Under the pieces are notes generated by a model. That model worked only from the letters and a program-made list of their open reading frames with translations. It searched no databases and was not told the DNA's origin. Positions 51,531 to 60,207 of a stretch of DNA of 64,000 nucleotides are shown here, in pieces. Numbering within the stretch: position 1 is the stretch's first letter; each line of letters begins with the position of its first letter. The DNA comes from Paenibacillus xylanilyticus. GTDB lineage: Bacteria > Bacillota > Bacilli > Paenibacillales > Paenibacillaceae. The position numbers and the translations under genes were made by a program. The DNA is taken from contig NZ_CP044310.1 of assembly GCF_009664365.1 (NCBI RefSeq), positions 3,979,001-4,043,000 on the forward strand, written 5' to 3'.

Positions 51531-53045
51531 CTACAGTTTATAAATCTCGGTATATTTGGCTTCCAGATAATCAGCCAGATAATCCGGGTTCAGCTCCTCA
51601 CCTGTCACAGCGAGAATCAATTCGGAAGGTGTACGGCTCTTGCCGTAACGATAAATCTTGTCCGTTAACCATTCCTTGATCGGTATCAGATTGCCTTCTG
51701 CAATATAAGCGTCAAACTCCGGCAGTTCCTGGCGCAGCGTATGTAGAATCTGAGCGGCATACATATTGCCGAGTGAATACGATGCAAAATAACCAAAATC
51801 GCCACCGGACCAGTGAACATCCTGAAGCACGCCTACGCCATCGTTTGGAGGAACAATCCCGAGATATTCTTTGTACTTGGCGTTCCAGGTTTCCGGCAAA
51901 TCCTTGACTTCCAGTCCCTCATTGAACAGCATTTTCTCAATCTCATAACGAATGATAATGTGCAGATTATACGTCAGCTCGTCTGCTTCAATTCGGATCA
52001 GCGAACTTTCGACGCGGTTGATCGCACGGTAGAAATCTTCCAGAGCTACTTCGCTCAATTGCGGAAAATGCTGCTGCAAGTCTTGATAATAGCGAGTCCA
52101 GAACGGACGACTGCGGCCAATCATATTTTCCCAGAGGCGGGACTGGGATTCATGAATCCCCATCGATGTTCCTTCTGCCAGCAGGGTACCTGCCAGACTT
52201 TCGTCAATATTTTGCTCATATAGAGCATGTCCACCTTCGTGCAAAGAACTGAATACCGCGCTCGTCACATCATCCTGCAAGTAATTCGTCGTGATTCGCA
52301 CATCTCCCGGATTAAGTCCTGTCGCGAACGGATGAACACTCTCATCCAGTCTTCCGGCATCAAAGTCATAACCCATCTGTCCCAAAATGAACAAACTGAA
52401 TTTTTCCTGTTGCTCCGTATTAAACAGCTGGTTTAAGAACTCCGTATTCGGCTTGTTTTCGGAAGCATTGATCTTTTCCTGCAGCGGCACCAAGCGTGCT
52501 TTCAACCGGGCAAATACCGCATCTACCTTCTCTACGGTCAGATCCGGCTCGTACATATCAAGCAGCGTATCATAGCGTGTGTCTTTCACACCCCAGTAGT
52601 CGATGAACTCCTGTTTGAGTTTCACGATCTCTGTCAAATACGGGGAAAAGCCTTCAAAATCGCTATTATGCTTGGCATCTTCCCATGCCGTTTCCGATTT
52701 GGCCGTAAGCACCGTATATGCTTGAACCTTCTCAGGCGGGACGGATTGGCTCCGATCGTATTCCTTTTTGCATTCCAATACCAGGCGGCGATTTATATCA
52801 TCCAGTTGATTCAACACCTCTGGTTTGGTCAACGTGTCCAAATAGGTTTTCATCTCATCCGAAGTTTGAAGCTTGAACGCTTCGGTAGATAACATGCCGA
52901 TCGTTTCCGAACGAGTCGGAACGCCTTTCTTCGGCGCACCCGTGCGCAGATCCCAATGAAGCAAACCAATGGCTTCGTGATAACTTTTGATTTTGCTGGC
53001 CAAATTAAGGAATGATTCTAGATGTTTCAGGGTTTGTTCTTCCAT
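51531..53045 (-). CDS. M32-family metallocarboxypeptidase
   Basis: 504-residue zinc carboxypeptidase that removes C-terminal amino acids. The zinc site HEGGHALYEQ (about residues 266-275, HExxH form) and the downstream GIHESQSRLWEN Glu are both present, with the VPPNDGVGVLQDVHWSGG and FGYFASYSLGNMYA signatures near residues 400-440. No signal peptide, so cytoplasmic. Single gene unit; a start at ATG after GAGAGGTGA. Confidence 0.93.
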   Translation of the reverse strand: MEEQTLKHLESFLNLASKIKSYHEAIGLLHWDLRTGAPKKGVPTRSETIGMLSTEAFKLQTSDEMKTYLDTLTKPEVLNQLDDINRRLVLECKKEYDRSQSVPPEKVQAYTVLTAKSETAWEDAKHNSDFEGFSPYLTEIVKLKQEFIDYWGVKDTRYDTLLDMYEPDLTVEKVDAVFARLKARLVPLQEKINASENKPNTEFLNQLFNTEQQEKFSLFILGQMGYDFDAGRLDESVHPFATGLNPGDVRITTNYLQDDVTSAVFSSLHEGGHALYEQNIDESLAGTLLAEGTSMGIHESQSRLWENMIGRSRPFWTRYYQDLQQHFPQLSEVALEDFYRAINRVESSLIRIEADELTYNLHIIIRYEIEKMLFNEGLEVKDLPETWNAKYKEYLGIVPPNDGVGVLQDVHWSGGDFGYFASYSLGNMYAAQILHTLRQELPEFDAYIAEGNLIPIKEWLTDKIYRYGKSRTPSELILAVTGEELNPDYLADYLEAKYTEIYKL

Positions 53046-53178
53046 TGTTATCGTTCACCTCTCCAAAAAAAGTTTAGACTCCCTATTGATGATACTTTTT
53101 GCAATGCGTATAATCAACTTTTAACAGAGGTAAATGGCATGATTCTTATTTATAAGATATCATGCCCTTTGCTGAGCG

Positions 53179-53187
53179 TGGTATAAT
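53179..53187 (+). promoter_or_regulatory. Extended -10 promoter of the carbonic anhydrase gene
   Basis: TGGTATAAT (TATAAT at 53182-53187) with an upstream TG dinucleotide; no good -35 box 17 bases upstream, as expected for an extended -10 promoter. Confidence 0.55.
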
Positions 53188-53266
53188 TGAGAGCAGGGCG
53201 TAGGACAAGCTGCATACCGATGCAAGCTGTCGTGCTCATCGTATTGGATAACAGGAGGCAATGGAC

Positions 53267-53842
53267 ATGAACAACATTCAAGAGATTTTGGCGTACAACA
53301 AATCATTTGTCGAGACAAAAGAATACGAAAAGTATACGGCCGGAAAGTTTCCAACCAAAAAAATGGCAATTATCACATGCATGGACACCCGTCTGGTGGA
53401 ACTGCTGCCTAAAGCGATGAACCTGAAGAACGGTGAGGTTAAAATCCTTAAAACGGCGGGTGCCATTATCTCTCAACCTTTCGGTTCTGTTATGCGAAGC
53501 GTGCTTGTAGCTATTTATGAGCTCGGGGCAGACGAAGTTGTTGTTGTCGGTCACACCGAGTGCGGTATGGCATCCTTGCAAGCAGACACCATGATTGGCC
53601 ACATGGTTGACCGCGGTGTATCCAAAGAAGTCATAAATGCTCTGGACAACTCCGGAATCAATTTGCAAAATTGGCTTCGAGGGTTTAACAGTGTTGATGA
53701 AGGGGTAAAACACACTGTAGGAGTCATCAAAAATCATCCCCTGTTTCCACAGGGAGTACCCGTTCACGGCATGATTATTGATTCCTCTACAGGCCAGCTT
53801 GAGCTTGTAGTCGAAGGGTACGAGCAACAGGCATCTCTCTAA
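53267..53842 (+). CDS. Beta-class carbonic anhydrase, YtiB-like
   Basis: Interconverts CO2 and bicarbonate. The ATG at 53267 has AGGAGG eight bases upstream; 191 residues. Zinc and catalytic residues are CMDTR (Cys38, Asp40, Arg42) and HTEC (His96, Cys99), with TAGAIIS nearby, in the pattern of small type II beta-carbonic anhydrases. Monocistronic, with its own promoter and terminator. Confidence 0.92.
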   Translation: MNNIQEILAYNKSFVETKEYEKYTAGKFPTKKMAIITCMDTRLVELLPKAMNLKNGEVKILKTAGAIISQPFGSVMRSVLVAIYELGADEVVVVGHTECGMASLQADTMIGHMVDRGVSKEVINALDNSGINLQNWLRGFNSVDEGVKHTVGVIKNHPLFPQGVPVHGMIIDSSTGQLELVVEGYEQQASL

Positions 53843-53852
53843 ATGGTTTTGG

Positions 53853-53884
53853 GTGCGGACCTCAGGGTCCGCACTCTTTTTTTG
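53853..53884 (+). terminator. Carbonic anhydrase terminator
   Basis: GTGCGGACC pairs with GGTCCGCAC around CTCAG and is followed by a run of nine pyrimidines, mostly T. Confidence 0.92.
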
Positions 53885-54017
53885 TCTAAATTGAGGCAGT
53901 TATGCTGTCAGGTTGTCAAACCATACAGTTTCAGTGTACACTTTTTATGAAAGCGGTCATTGATGGCAATATCCATTGTTTTCACTGGCCCAGCCCTAAT
54001 ATTAAGGAGACATGTGC

Positions 54018-54584
54018 ATGAACATACTTTCCTACGGATTGCTCGGGCTGCTTACCCGCGAGGAGTCGTCTGGTTACGATCTGATGCTGAAGATTCAGCC
54101 TCATTGGCAAGCCAAACACAGTCAGATCTATCCGCTCCTGTCCAAGATGGAAAATGATGAACTACTATCTTCCCGCTGGGTGCAACAGTCTGACAAACCG
54201 GACAAAAAAATGTATGCAGTCACGGAAAAAGGTATCGAGAAATTGCTCGGCTGGATGATTACTCCTGTTACTGCTCCGGTAACACGTGACGAGTTCAATT
54301 TGCGTATTTTATGTGTCGGCATAGCCGAAGATGGAAGCATGAGACGCATTCTGAATGAGCGCAAAAACTGGTTTATGGAGCGCATCCGATATTTCGAGGA
54401 TCTGAAGTCCCGCATCCCTCAGGATAACCTCCGCGTAGGCAGCCGGGAATTTGGGAGCTACATTCTGGTTCAAAAGGGATTAATGAATGCCCAGACCGGC
54501 CTGGAATGGTGCAACTGGGTGACCCAGCTGCTGGATGGTCAGGCAGCCATTCAGGACCCTTGTCCGATTATTTCGGAAAATTAA
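54018..54584 (+). CDS. PadR-family transcriptional regulator
   Basis: The ATG at 54018 has GGAG eight bases upstream; 188 residues. The N-terminal PadR winged helix is clear (MNILSYGLLGLLTREESSGYDL, then SQIYPLLSKMENDELL and a KMYAVTEKGI wing) followed by a C-terminal helical dimerisation part with a WxxERIRYFEDL helix. PadR proteins usually repress nearby efflux or membrane genes; the downstream secreted-membrane gene is the only candidate. Ligand unknown. Confidence 0.88.
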   Translation: MNILSYGLLGLLTREESSGYDLMLKIQPHWQAKHSQIYPLLSKMENDELLSSRWVQQSDKPDKKMYAVTEKGIEKLLGWMITPVTAPVTRDEFNLRILCVGIAEDGSMRRILNERKNWFMERIRYFEDLKSRIPQDNLRVGSREFGSYILVQKGLMNAQTGLEWCNWVTQLLDGQAAIQDPCPIISEN

Positions 54585-54684
54585 TAAAAATTTGAAACGT
54601 TCCTGCTTTTAGACCGTATTACATGAGTAAGGCCCATTTTTAGGGTTGATCACACAATTTAATCGGGGGGTTACGATCTTTACA

Positions 54685-55185
54685 ATGAAGAAAAAATTTG
54701 GAATTAAACATCTGATGATGGTTTTTATGGCTTTCACTCTGTTGTTCGCAACAGTTGGCGTAGCAAATCCGGATTCTGCTGACGCAAGACGTGGTGGCGG
54801 TTTCAAATCAGGCACAAAGAGTTATACCAATACACCTAAGAAATCCGACAACAATGTGAGTCAGTCCAACTCGAACAACAACTCGGGTACAGGTGCAGCT
54901 GCAACTAACCGTGGCGGATTCTTCGGCGGTGGCGGCGGATTCATGAAAGGCATGATGCTGGGTGGTCTGGCCGGTATGATGTTCGGCGGATTGTTCGGTG
55001 GTATGGGAGCTCTTGGTAACATCCTTGGATTGCTTGTAAACGTGGCTGCGATCATGCTGATCGTTATGCTGGCAATGGCACTCTTCAGAGCCATTGCGAA
55101 TCGCCGTAAACCGGCTGCAGATGGTCGTTATGACCGTCGCAACGATCGTGATGATGATGACCGCAACAGAAACGGACGGTACTAA
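54685..55185 (+). CDS. Secreted/membrane Gly-rich protein, uncharacterised
   Basis: Not recognised as a named family. 166 residues from ATG 54685 (MKKKFGIKHLM). A signal peptide of about 33 residues ends near NPDSADA, then a low-complexity Ser/Asn/Thr-rich stretch (about 45-75), a GGFFGGGGGF...GGLFGGMG glycine-rich segment, a membrane helix (about 115-140) and a Arg/Asp-rich C-terminus (RYDRRNDRDDDDRNRNGRY). The GGGGGG site lies 14 bases upstream, further than usual. Followed five bases later by the YxcD-like gene, probably one operon. Confidence 0.65.
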   Translation: MKKKFGIKHLMMVFMAFTLLFATVGVANPDSADARRGGGFKSGTKSYTNTPKKSDNNVSQSNSNNNSGTGAAATNRGGFFGGGGGFMKGMMLGGLAGMMFGGLFGGMGALGNILGLLVNVAAIMLIVMLAMALFRAIANRRKPAADGRYDRRNDRDDDDRNRNGRY

Positions 55186-55190
55186 TCATT

Positions 55191-55469
55191 ATGGTTCTAA
55201 GCATGGATGAGATTGTTAATGCAATCTGTCTTCACATGGCTGAACGCAAAGGTGTGCGCCCGACCGATGTCAATGTTGAACTGAGCTGGGAAGAAGATAC
55301 GGGATACTCCGCGGAAGTCTGGATTCAAGGCCGTAGTCAATACTTGGTTGAATCCAACATGATAGAAGCGATCCTGCGCTACCTGCACAGTGAATACAAC
55401 ATCCGGGCTTACCGTGAAAACGTCAGACTTGATCTGGACGAAGAAATTACAGCCATTGTGAATCAATAA
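55191..55469 (+). CDS. YxcD-family protein (DUF2653)
   Basis: 92 residues beginning MVLSMDEIVNAICLHMAERKGV. The whole sequence, with ELSWEEDTGYSAEVWIQGRSQYL and ending in ITAIVNQ, fits the small YxcD family of Bacillus. Neither ATG (55191 or 55203) has a strong ribosome binding site, so coupling to the preceding gene is likely. Function unknown. Confidence 0.75.
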   Translation: MVLSMDEIVNAICLHMAERKGVRPTDVNVELSWEEDTGYSAEVWIQGRSQYLVESNMIEAILRYLHSEYNIRAYRENVRLDLDEEITAIVNQ

Positions 55470-55502
55470 TCAAATCAATTAATTAGTTGCGGATGAATTG
55501 TT

Positions 55503-55552
55503 AAAGGGCCGTCTCCCTAATGTCATTGACATTAGTGGAGACGGCCCTTTTG
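55503..55552 (+). terminator. Very long terminator hairpin after the yxcD-like gene
   Basis: Bases 55503-55516 pair with 55537-55550, and CTAATGTCA (55517-55525) pairs with TGACATTAG (55527-55535), giving about 20 paired positions with one bulged base, then TTTTG. Works on the plus strand; may also end tyrS transcription. Confidence 0.85.
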
Positions 55553-55631
55553 TTTACCTTGGGAATGATGAATATCCTGGGAATGTAAACTTACGTTGTT
55601 CTTCCCAAGATATTCGTGATACGGTACGTTC

Positions 55632-56900
55632 CTACTTCAATTTCACAAGGCTGTAGTTCTTCTTGCCTTTACGAATAATGATGAACTTGCCACCAATCGC
55701 ATGCTCTGCAGACACTGTGAATTCCAGCTCTGTAATCTTCTCTCCGTTCATAGAGATCGCACCTTTGGTGACATCCTCACGCGCTTGGCGTTTGGATGGC
55801 TCAAGGCCCAGATCAACCAGCCAGTCCACGATGTTTTTGGCTTCGCCGTCTGTTTCAAACGTAGGCATTTCCTTGAAGCCCTGCTCGATCTCATCTGCTG
55901 TCAGGGAGCGAATATCTCCACTGAAGAGCGCAGCGGTAATCCGTTTAGCTTGCTCCAGCATCTCATCGCCGTGAACGAATTTTGTCATTTCTTCGGCGAG
56001 TGCCTTCTGTGCTTCACGTTTGTGCGGCTCGGTCTCAACCTTTTCAGCCAAAGCTTCAATTTCCTCTTTGCTCAGGAAGGTGAAGTATTTCAGGTATTTG
56101 ATGACATCACGATCATCCGTATTCGCCCAGAACTGGTAGAATTCAAATGGTGTCGTTTTGTCCGGATCCAACCAGATCGCACCGCCCGCGGTTTTACCGA
56201 ATTTCGTTCCATCGGCTTTGAGCATCAGAGGGATCGTCAGCCCGTAAGCTCTTGCTTCAGACCCTTCTTTCTTGCGGATGAGGTCCAGACCACTTGTGAT
56301 ATTCCCCCATTGATCGGAGCCACCGATCTGCAGCTGTACATCCTCGTTTTGGAACAGGTGATGGTAATCCAGAGACTGCAGGATCTGGTAGGAAAACTCG
56401 GTGAACGAGATTCCGCCTTCCAGTCTGCTCGCCACCACATCTTTTGCCAGCATCGTGTTAAGATTGAAGTTTTTCCCGTAATCACGCAAAAACTCAATGA
56501 CGTTAATTTGATGTGTCCAGTCGTAGTTGTTCACCATGCGAACCTGGTTGTCGCCTTCGGTTACAAACAATTTTTTCATCTGTGCTGTCAGCTTATTGAC
56601 GTTCTCTTGGACCTGTTCCAGGGTTTGCAGCGAACGCTCAGATTGACGTCCACTTGGGTCACCAATTGTACCCGTTGCTCCCCCAATCAGGATCACTGGA
56701 CGATGTCCCGCAAGTTGAAAACGTTTCAGCATCATGAACGGAATCAGGTGACCGATGTGCATACTGTCTCCAGTAGGGTCAACTCCACAGTACAAGGAGA
56801 TCGACTTGGTTTCCGTCAGCTCACGCAGCCCCTCCGCATCCGTCTGTTGGTTTATGGCGTCACGCCATTCAAGTTCATCAATAATATTCAACCCAAACAA
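55632..56900 (-). CDS. tyrS: Tyrosyl-tRNA synthetase
   Basis: Charges tRNA-Tyr. The 422 residues contain the HIGH motif (MHIGHLIPF, about residues 46-54), the tyrosine-pocket YQILQSLDYHHL, the KMSKS-like GTKFGKTAGG (about residues 228-237) and a C-terminal S4 RNA-binding domain (about 350-420). Preceded by a T-box leader on the same strand, so expression rises when uncharged tRNA-Tyr accumulates. Confidence 0.96.
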   Translation of the reverse strand: MFGLNIIDELEWRDAINQQTDAEGLRELTETKSISLYCGVDPTGDSMHIGHLIPFMMLKRFQLAGHRPVILIGGATGTIGDPSGRQSERSLQTLEQVQENVNKLTAQMKKLFVTEGDNQVRMVNNYDWTHQINVIEFLRDYGKNFNLNTMLAKDVVASRLEGGISFTEFSYQILQSLDYHHLFQNEDVQLQIGGSDQWGNITSGLDLIRKKEGSEARAYGLTIPLMLKADGTKFGKTAGGAIWLDPDKTTPFEFYQFWANTDDRDVIKYLKYFTFLSKEEIEALAEKVETEPHKREAQKALAEEMTKFVHGDEMLEQAKRITAALFSGDIRSLTADEIEQGFKEMPTFETDGEAKNIVDWLVDLGLEPSKRQAREDVTKGAISMNGEKITELEFTVSAEHAIGGKFIIIRKGKKNYSLVKLK

Positions 56901-56982
56901 CCCCTTTCTCTTCTAATCGTTTTTCAGTCATGGACTACGTTAATGGTCAAAAATACAGGTGGGAGCAGCTTTTTTGGACACA

Positions 56983-57235
56983 AAAAAATCGCCTCCTTGT
57001 CTTCATTAGACATAGGGACGATTATCATAACCGTGGTACCACCCAACTTGCATGAATAGATGCTTACACATCATCCATACCGCTTTTGGCAATATATCGT
57101 TTGCCCATTCCGCTTGGCATTACCCAAGTACTCCAGAGTGTAATTCGCAGCCCTTGTATGTATCAGGTTTCATCAACCCCTGACTTTCTGTAACAGGGAC
57201 AAAGCCGCTACTGCGCTCCATCAACGTAATTCATG
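56983..57235 (-). promoter_or_regulatory. Tyrosine T-box leader (tRNA-sensing)
   Basis: On the minus strand the T-box GGGTGGTACCACGG (57031-57045 region) is followed by a terminator stem AATCGTCC...GGAGGCGATT with a T7 tail (56983-57025). In stem I the loop-E elements AGTA and GAA flank a GCGGC/GCTGC helix, and a TAC codon followed by A (57140-57142) is in the specifier position, so it should read tRNA-Tyr. Confidence 0.92.
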
Positions 57236-57241
57236 TATTAG

Positions 57242-57269
57242 ATTATAGCCAGTATAGCCGAACGTTCAA
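57242..57269 (-). promoter_or_regulatory. tyrS leader promoter
   Basis: Minus-strand TTGAAC (57264-57269) and TATAAT (57242-57247), 16 bases apart, just upstream of the T-box leader. Confidence 0.7.
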
Positions 57270-57332
57270 TCCATTGCAAGAGCCTGTATTTAATCTGCTC
57301 ACCTTACTTCAAAAGAGACTCTGACCTTTATA

Positions 57333-57788
57333 CTATACCTCTATATTCAGCTTCCTATGATAATACGTGTACGCCTTCTCCGCAATCTGATCCTCGTTAT
57401 CCCACAATTGCTGATCCAGAGTATCTAACCTTAGTTCCTCTTCTGTCGTGAGTAAATGGGGAATGTCCCATAATGCTGTCAGCCGTTCATCATCCGCCAA
57501 ATGCTCGATCAAGCGATACTGCTCTTGAATATTACCCAGCACTTGGTTCGCACCAATCGTATGTAATGCCCGCAAAACATGAAGATATGCTTCTTCTCCC
57601 CAGTTGCAGAAAAATTGAATAAACCCACCGTTAAATACGTCTACTTCCAACAGCCATAGGGCTGCAATTTCCTGCTCCTCGGATGTTAATCCCGACCATC
57701 CCTGTTCCTGTTTGTTCTTTTTGTCTACAAACTTCAACGCATAATCATACCATACATCATGAATATCTTGATTAGTCACGCCCTTCAT
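57333..57788 (-). CDS. DUF4375 family protein
   Basis: 151 residues. The centre EVDVFNGGFIQFFCNWGEEAYLHVLRAL is the hallmark of the DUF4375 (DMP19-like) family, in which the FNGGF-FQYF motif is conserved. The rest is helical with many charged residues. Such proteins often sit in polymorphic-toxin immunity clusters. It overlaps the upstream Imm63-like gene by four bases, so the two are coupled. No toxin gene is present. Confidence 0.75.
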   Translation of the reverse strand: MKGVTNQDIHDVWYDYALKFVDKKNKQEQGWSGLTSEEQEIAALWLLEVDVFNGGFIQFFCNWGEEAYLHVLRALHTIGANQVLGNIQEQYRLIEHLADDERLTALWDIPHLLTTEEELRLDTLDQQLWDNEDQIAEKAYTYYHRKLNIEV

Positions 57789-58240
57789 CCCTTTCCCCTA
57801 GGCTGCATGCTCTCCAATTCATGGCGTTTACCGGTTTGATGCCAGTGTAAATAGGGTTCTCCCAACTGCTGAAAAGCGTTCGTTACGTTGCGGTCCATTT
57901 CCTGTATCACTTCGCTCGTGTATTTTAGATGAGTGTTGATATTATCTACATCGTATTTTTTCAACATCTCCACATGCACCGTGGTAAAAATAATATCCTC
58001 CAGCAGCCAGTAGATCACCATCTCGGTCTGCTTCAACTTTTTCTTCAACATGGGCATTCCACGTTCATATATGGTGACGATATAGGTTCCATTTTCCATT
58101 TCAACATAAGGCGCACCTTCCCATTTGAAAGGCTCGAATAGACGGTTAACATATGTATTGCTCTGTTCTTGGTCAAAGTCTGTTTGGGATAACAGTTCAA
58201 GCAGCTTGACTGCTAATTCCTGTTTGGTTAAAACCGACAT
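57785..58240 (-). CDS. Imm63-like putative immunity protein
   Basis: 151 residues. VEMENGTYIVTIYERGMPMLKKKLK...MVIYWLLEDIIFTTVHVEMLKK matches the Imm63 pattern (a beta-hairpin with E-R-G, then a Y/W-rich helix and a D-I-F/T segment) as I know it. Imm63 members neutralise a neighbouring toxin; none is encoded within 10 kb here. AGGTGGTGA precedes the ATG. The name is a moderate-confidence match. Confidence 0.5.
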   Translation of the reverse strand: MSVLTKQELAVKLLELLSQTDFDQEQSNTYVNRLFEPFKWEGAPYVEMENGTYIVTIYERGMPMLKKKLKQTEMVIYWLLEDIIFTTVHVEMLKKYDVDNINTHLKYTSEVIQEMDRNVTNAFQQLGEPYLHWHQTGKRHELESMQPRGKG

Positions 58241-58290
58241 GGCAGCTCACCACCTGTAATTCATTTAAATTGCACTCCTCATGACATGAT

Positions 58291-58316
58291 CATGAAAAAG
58301 CTGCCGGTGGCAGCTT
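58291..58316 (-). terminator. selO terminator
   Basis: AAGCTGCC pairs with GGCAGCTT around a GGT-type loop; on the minus strand followed by TTTTTC. It separates selO from the immunity-like pair. Confidence 0.75.
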
Positions 58317-58338
58317 CTTCGTGATCACCGTGTGGCTT

Positions 58339-58370
58339 GTACTCACAAGTACTCACAAGTACTCACAAGG
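58339..58370. repeat. Three tandem copies of a 10-bp unit
   Basis: GTACTCACAA occurs three times head to tail (58339-58368), between selO and its terminator, in the 3' untranslated zone. Confidence 0.85.
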
Positions 58371-58445
58371 TACCTATTGCAACTTATGATTGTCTTCTTT
58401 TCAATCTGAACATTTTCAATCTGAATGCTGAATCTGCACTTCCCA

Positions 58446-59915
58446 TCAGGTTCCGCAAAATGTCCGATAAGATGGATCACAGGTCGTCGGCAATGTGGTG
58501 TATTCTTCCTGTTCCGGTGTGTGTGCATAAGGTTTCCGTAGAACGGCTAGCAGCTGGTTCATTACGCGATAATCTCCATCGTTTTCTGCCCGTTCAAGCG
58601 CCTCTTCCACTCTATGATTCCGTGGGATGATTGCAGGATTGCTGCTCATCATCAATTGCTCTACAGCCTCTTTGGATTCAGACTGCCGGCCCAGTCTGGC
58701 TGTCCAGCGTTCATTCCATTCCGCAAATTCCGCCGCATCGTTCAGATTGGAGTTCTCCCACTTATCAAAGGTTAAAGCTAAGAACGTATTCGTGAAGTCC
58801 GCCGATTGCTTTTCCATTAGTTCCAGAAGGTCTTTTATCAGCGTTTCATCTTCGTCCTCTTCTGTCAATAATCCCAGCTTGGCACGCATGCCGGATACCC
58901 ATTCTTGATGATACTGCTCCGAGAATTGGGAGATGGCATCCTGTGCAATCTGAATGGCCACATCTTCATTTTCATGCAGCAGCGGCAGTAAAGTCTCCGC
59001 AAGACGAGCCAGATTCCAGCCCGCAATATAGGGTTGATTGCCGTAGGCATAGCGGCCTTGTGTATCAATTGAACTAAAGACTGTAGACGGATTATAAGCA
59101 TCCATAAAAGCACAAGGCCCGTAGTCAATCGTTTCTCCACTGATGGCCATATTGTCCGTATTCATGACACCATGGATAAATCCAACATTCTGCCACTTGG
59201 CTATCAGTGATGCCTGTCGTTTGATGACTGCACGGAGGAAGTTCAAGTATCGGTTATGATCCAAAGGAATGTCGGGGAAATGACGTTCCAGCGTATAGTC
59301 GGCCAGTGCTCTCAGTTCGTCTACAGTTCCCCATCTAGCTGCATACTGAAAGGTGGCCACGCGGATATGACTGGAGGCCACTCGGGTTAATATAGCACCC
59401 GGCCGTTCCGTTTCACGAAAAATGCTTTCTCCAGTCGTCACGACTGCCAAACTTCTCGTTGTAGGGATACCCAGGGCTTCCATCGCTTCACTAATAATAT
59501 ATTCACGAAGCATCGGTCCGATCGCCGCCCGACCATCTCCTCCACGTGAGTATGGTGTTCTGCCCGAACCTTTGAGCTGAATATCCACCCTCTCGCCCTG
59601 TGGCGTAATCTGTTCACCCAGCAGCAATGCCCGTCCATCACCAAGCATGTTGAAATTGCCAAATTGATGCCCTGCGTAAGCTTGAGCCAGAGGCTCGGCT
59701 CCAGGCGGAAGTTCATTGCCTGCAAAAATTGCTGCCCCTTCCTTGCTGTTCAGCGTTTCAGCATTCAGTCCGAGGCTGGCCGCAAGGGTTTCATTTAAGA
59801 TGACAAGCTCAGGTGACTGTACCGGTACTGGACCCTGACTTGTATAAAAGGTCTGCGGCAGCCGGGCATAACTATTGTCCAAATTCCAGCCTGCGCCTAG
59901 CTTATCCTTTACCAT
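58446..59915 (-). CDS. selO: SelO family protein (protein adenylyltransferase)
   Basis: SelO/YdiU pseudokinases AMPylate protein Ser/Thr/Tyr residues. The ATG at 59915 ([20 protein letters not shown]) gives 489 residues, the family length, and AAGGAG lies upstream; the frame extends to 59984 but those residues are not family-like. Family sequences [43 protein letters not shown] and [14 protein letters not shown] are present. There is no selenocysteine codon near the C-terminus. Confidence 0.93.
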   Translation of the reverse strand: MVKDKLGAGWNLDNSYARLPQTFYTSQGPVPVQSPELVILNETLAASLGLNAETLNSKEGAAIFAGNELPPGAEPLAQAYAGHQFGNFNMLGDGRALLLGEQITPQGERVDIQLKGSGRTPYSRGGDGRAAIGPMLREYIISEAMEALGIPTTRSLAVVTTGESIFRETERPGAILTRVASSHIRVATFQYAARWGTVDELRALADYTLERHFPDIPLDHNRYLNFLRAVIKRQASLIAKWQNVGFIHGVMNTDNMAISGETIDYGPCAFMDAYNPSTVFSSIDTQGRYAYGNQPYIAGWNLARLAETLLPLLHENEDVAIQIAQDAISQFSEQYHQEWVSGMRAKLGLLTEEDEDETLIKDLLELMEKQSADFTNTFLALTFDKWENSNLNDAAEFAEWNERWTARLGRQSESKEAVEQLMMSSNPAIIPRNHRVEEALERAENDGDYRVMNQLLAVLRKPYAHTPEQEEYTTLPTTCDPSYRTFCGT

Positions 59916-60207
59916 GTGCACTCCACTCCTTCTCCTCAACAAAGGAACTCCTCTGTTTGTATTCATGTAGCCTGTGTGAACCAATGCTCATTTATGTAGT
60001 CGCATGGAATTTCGAAATGATGAACATATCATATGTTCATAAGGAAACTTTAGCATATTTGTAGGGTGTTTGCATGTTTCATCGTGTCCGGCAGCCAAAT
60101 AAGCCCACAAGGTATTCATTAGGAAGAATGATGTTATTCAATCTTTCCAACAATGAATTCGATGTGAGCTTACTCGGTTAATTCGCTATTATTCAGTTAA
60201 GATGGAA

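Noticed and set aside
55701..57059. Plus-strand open frame of 452 codons opposite tyrS
   Set aside because: It is the antisense of tyrS and its T-box leader; Cys/Phe/Ile-rich, no domain or ribosome binding site.
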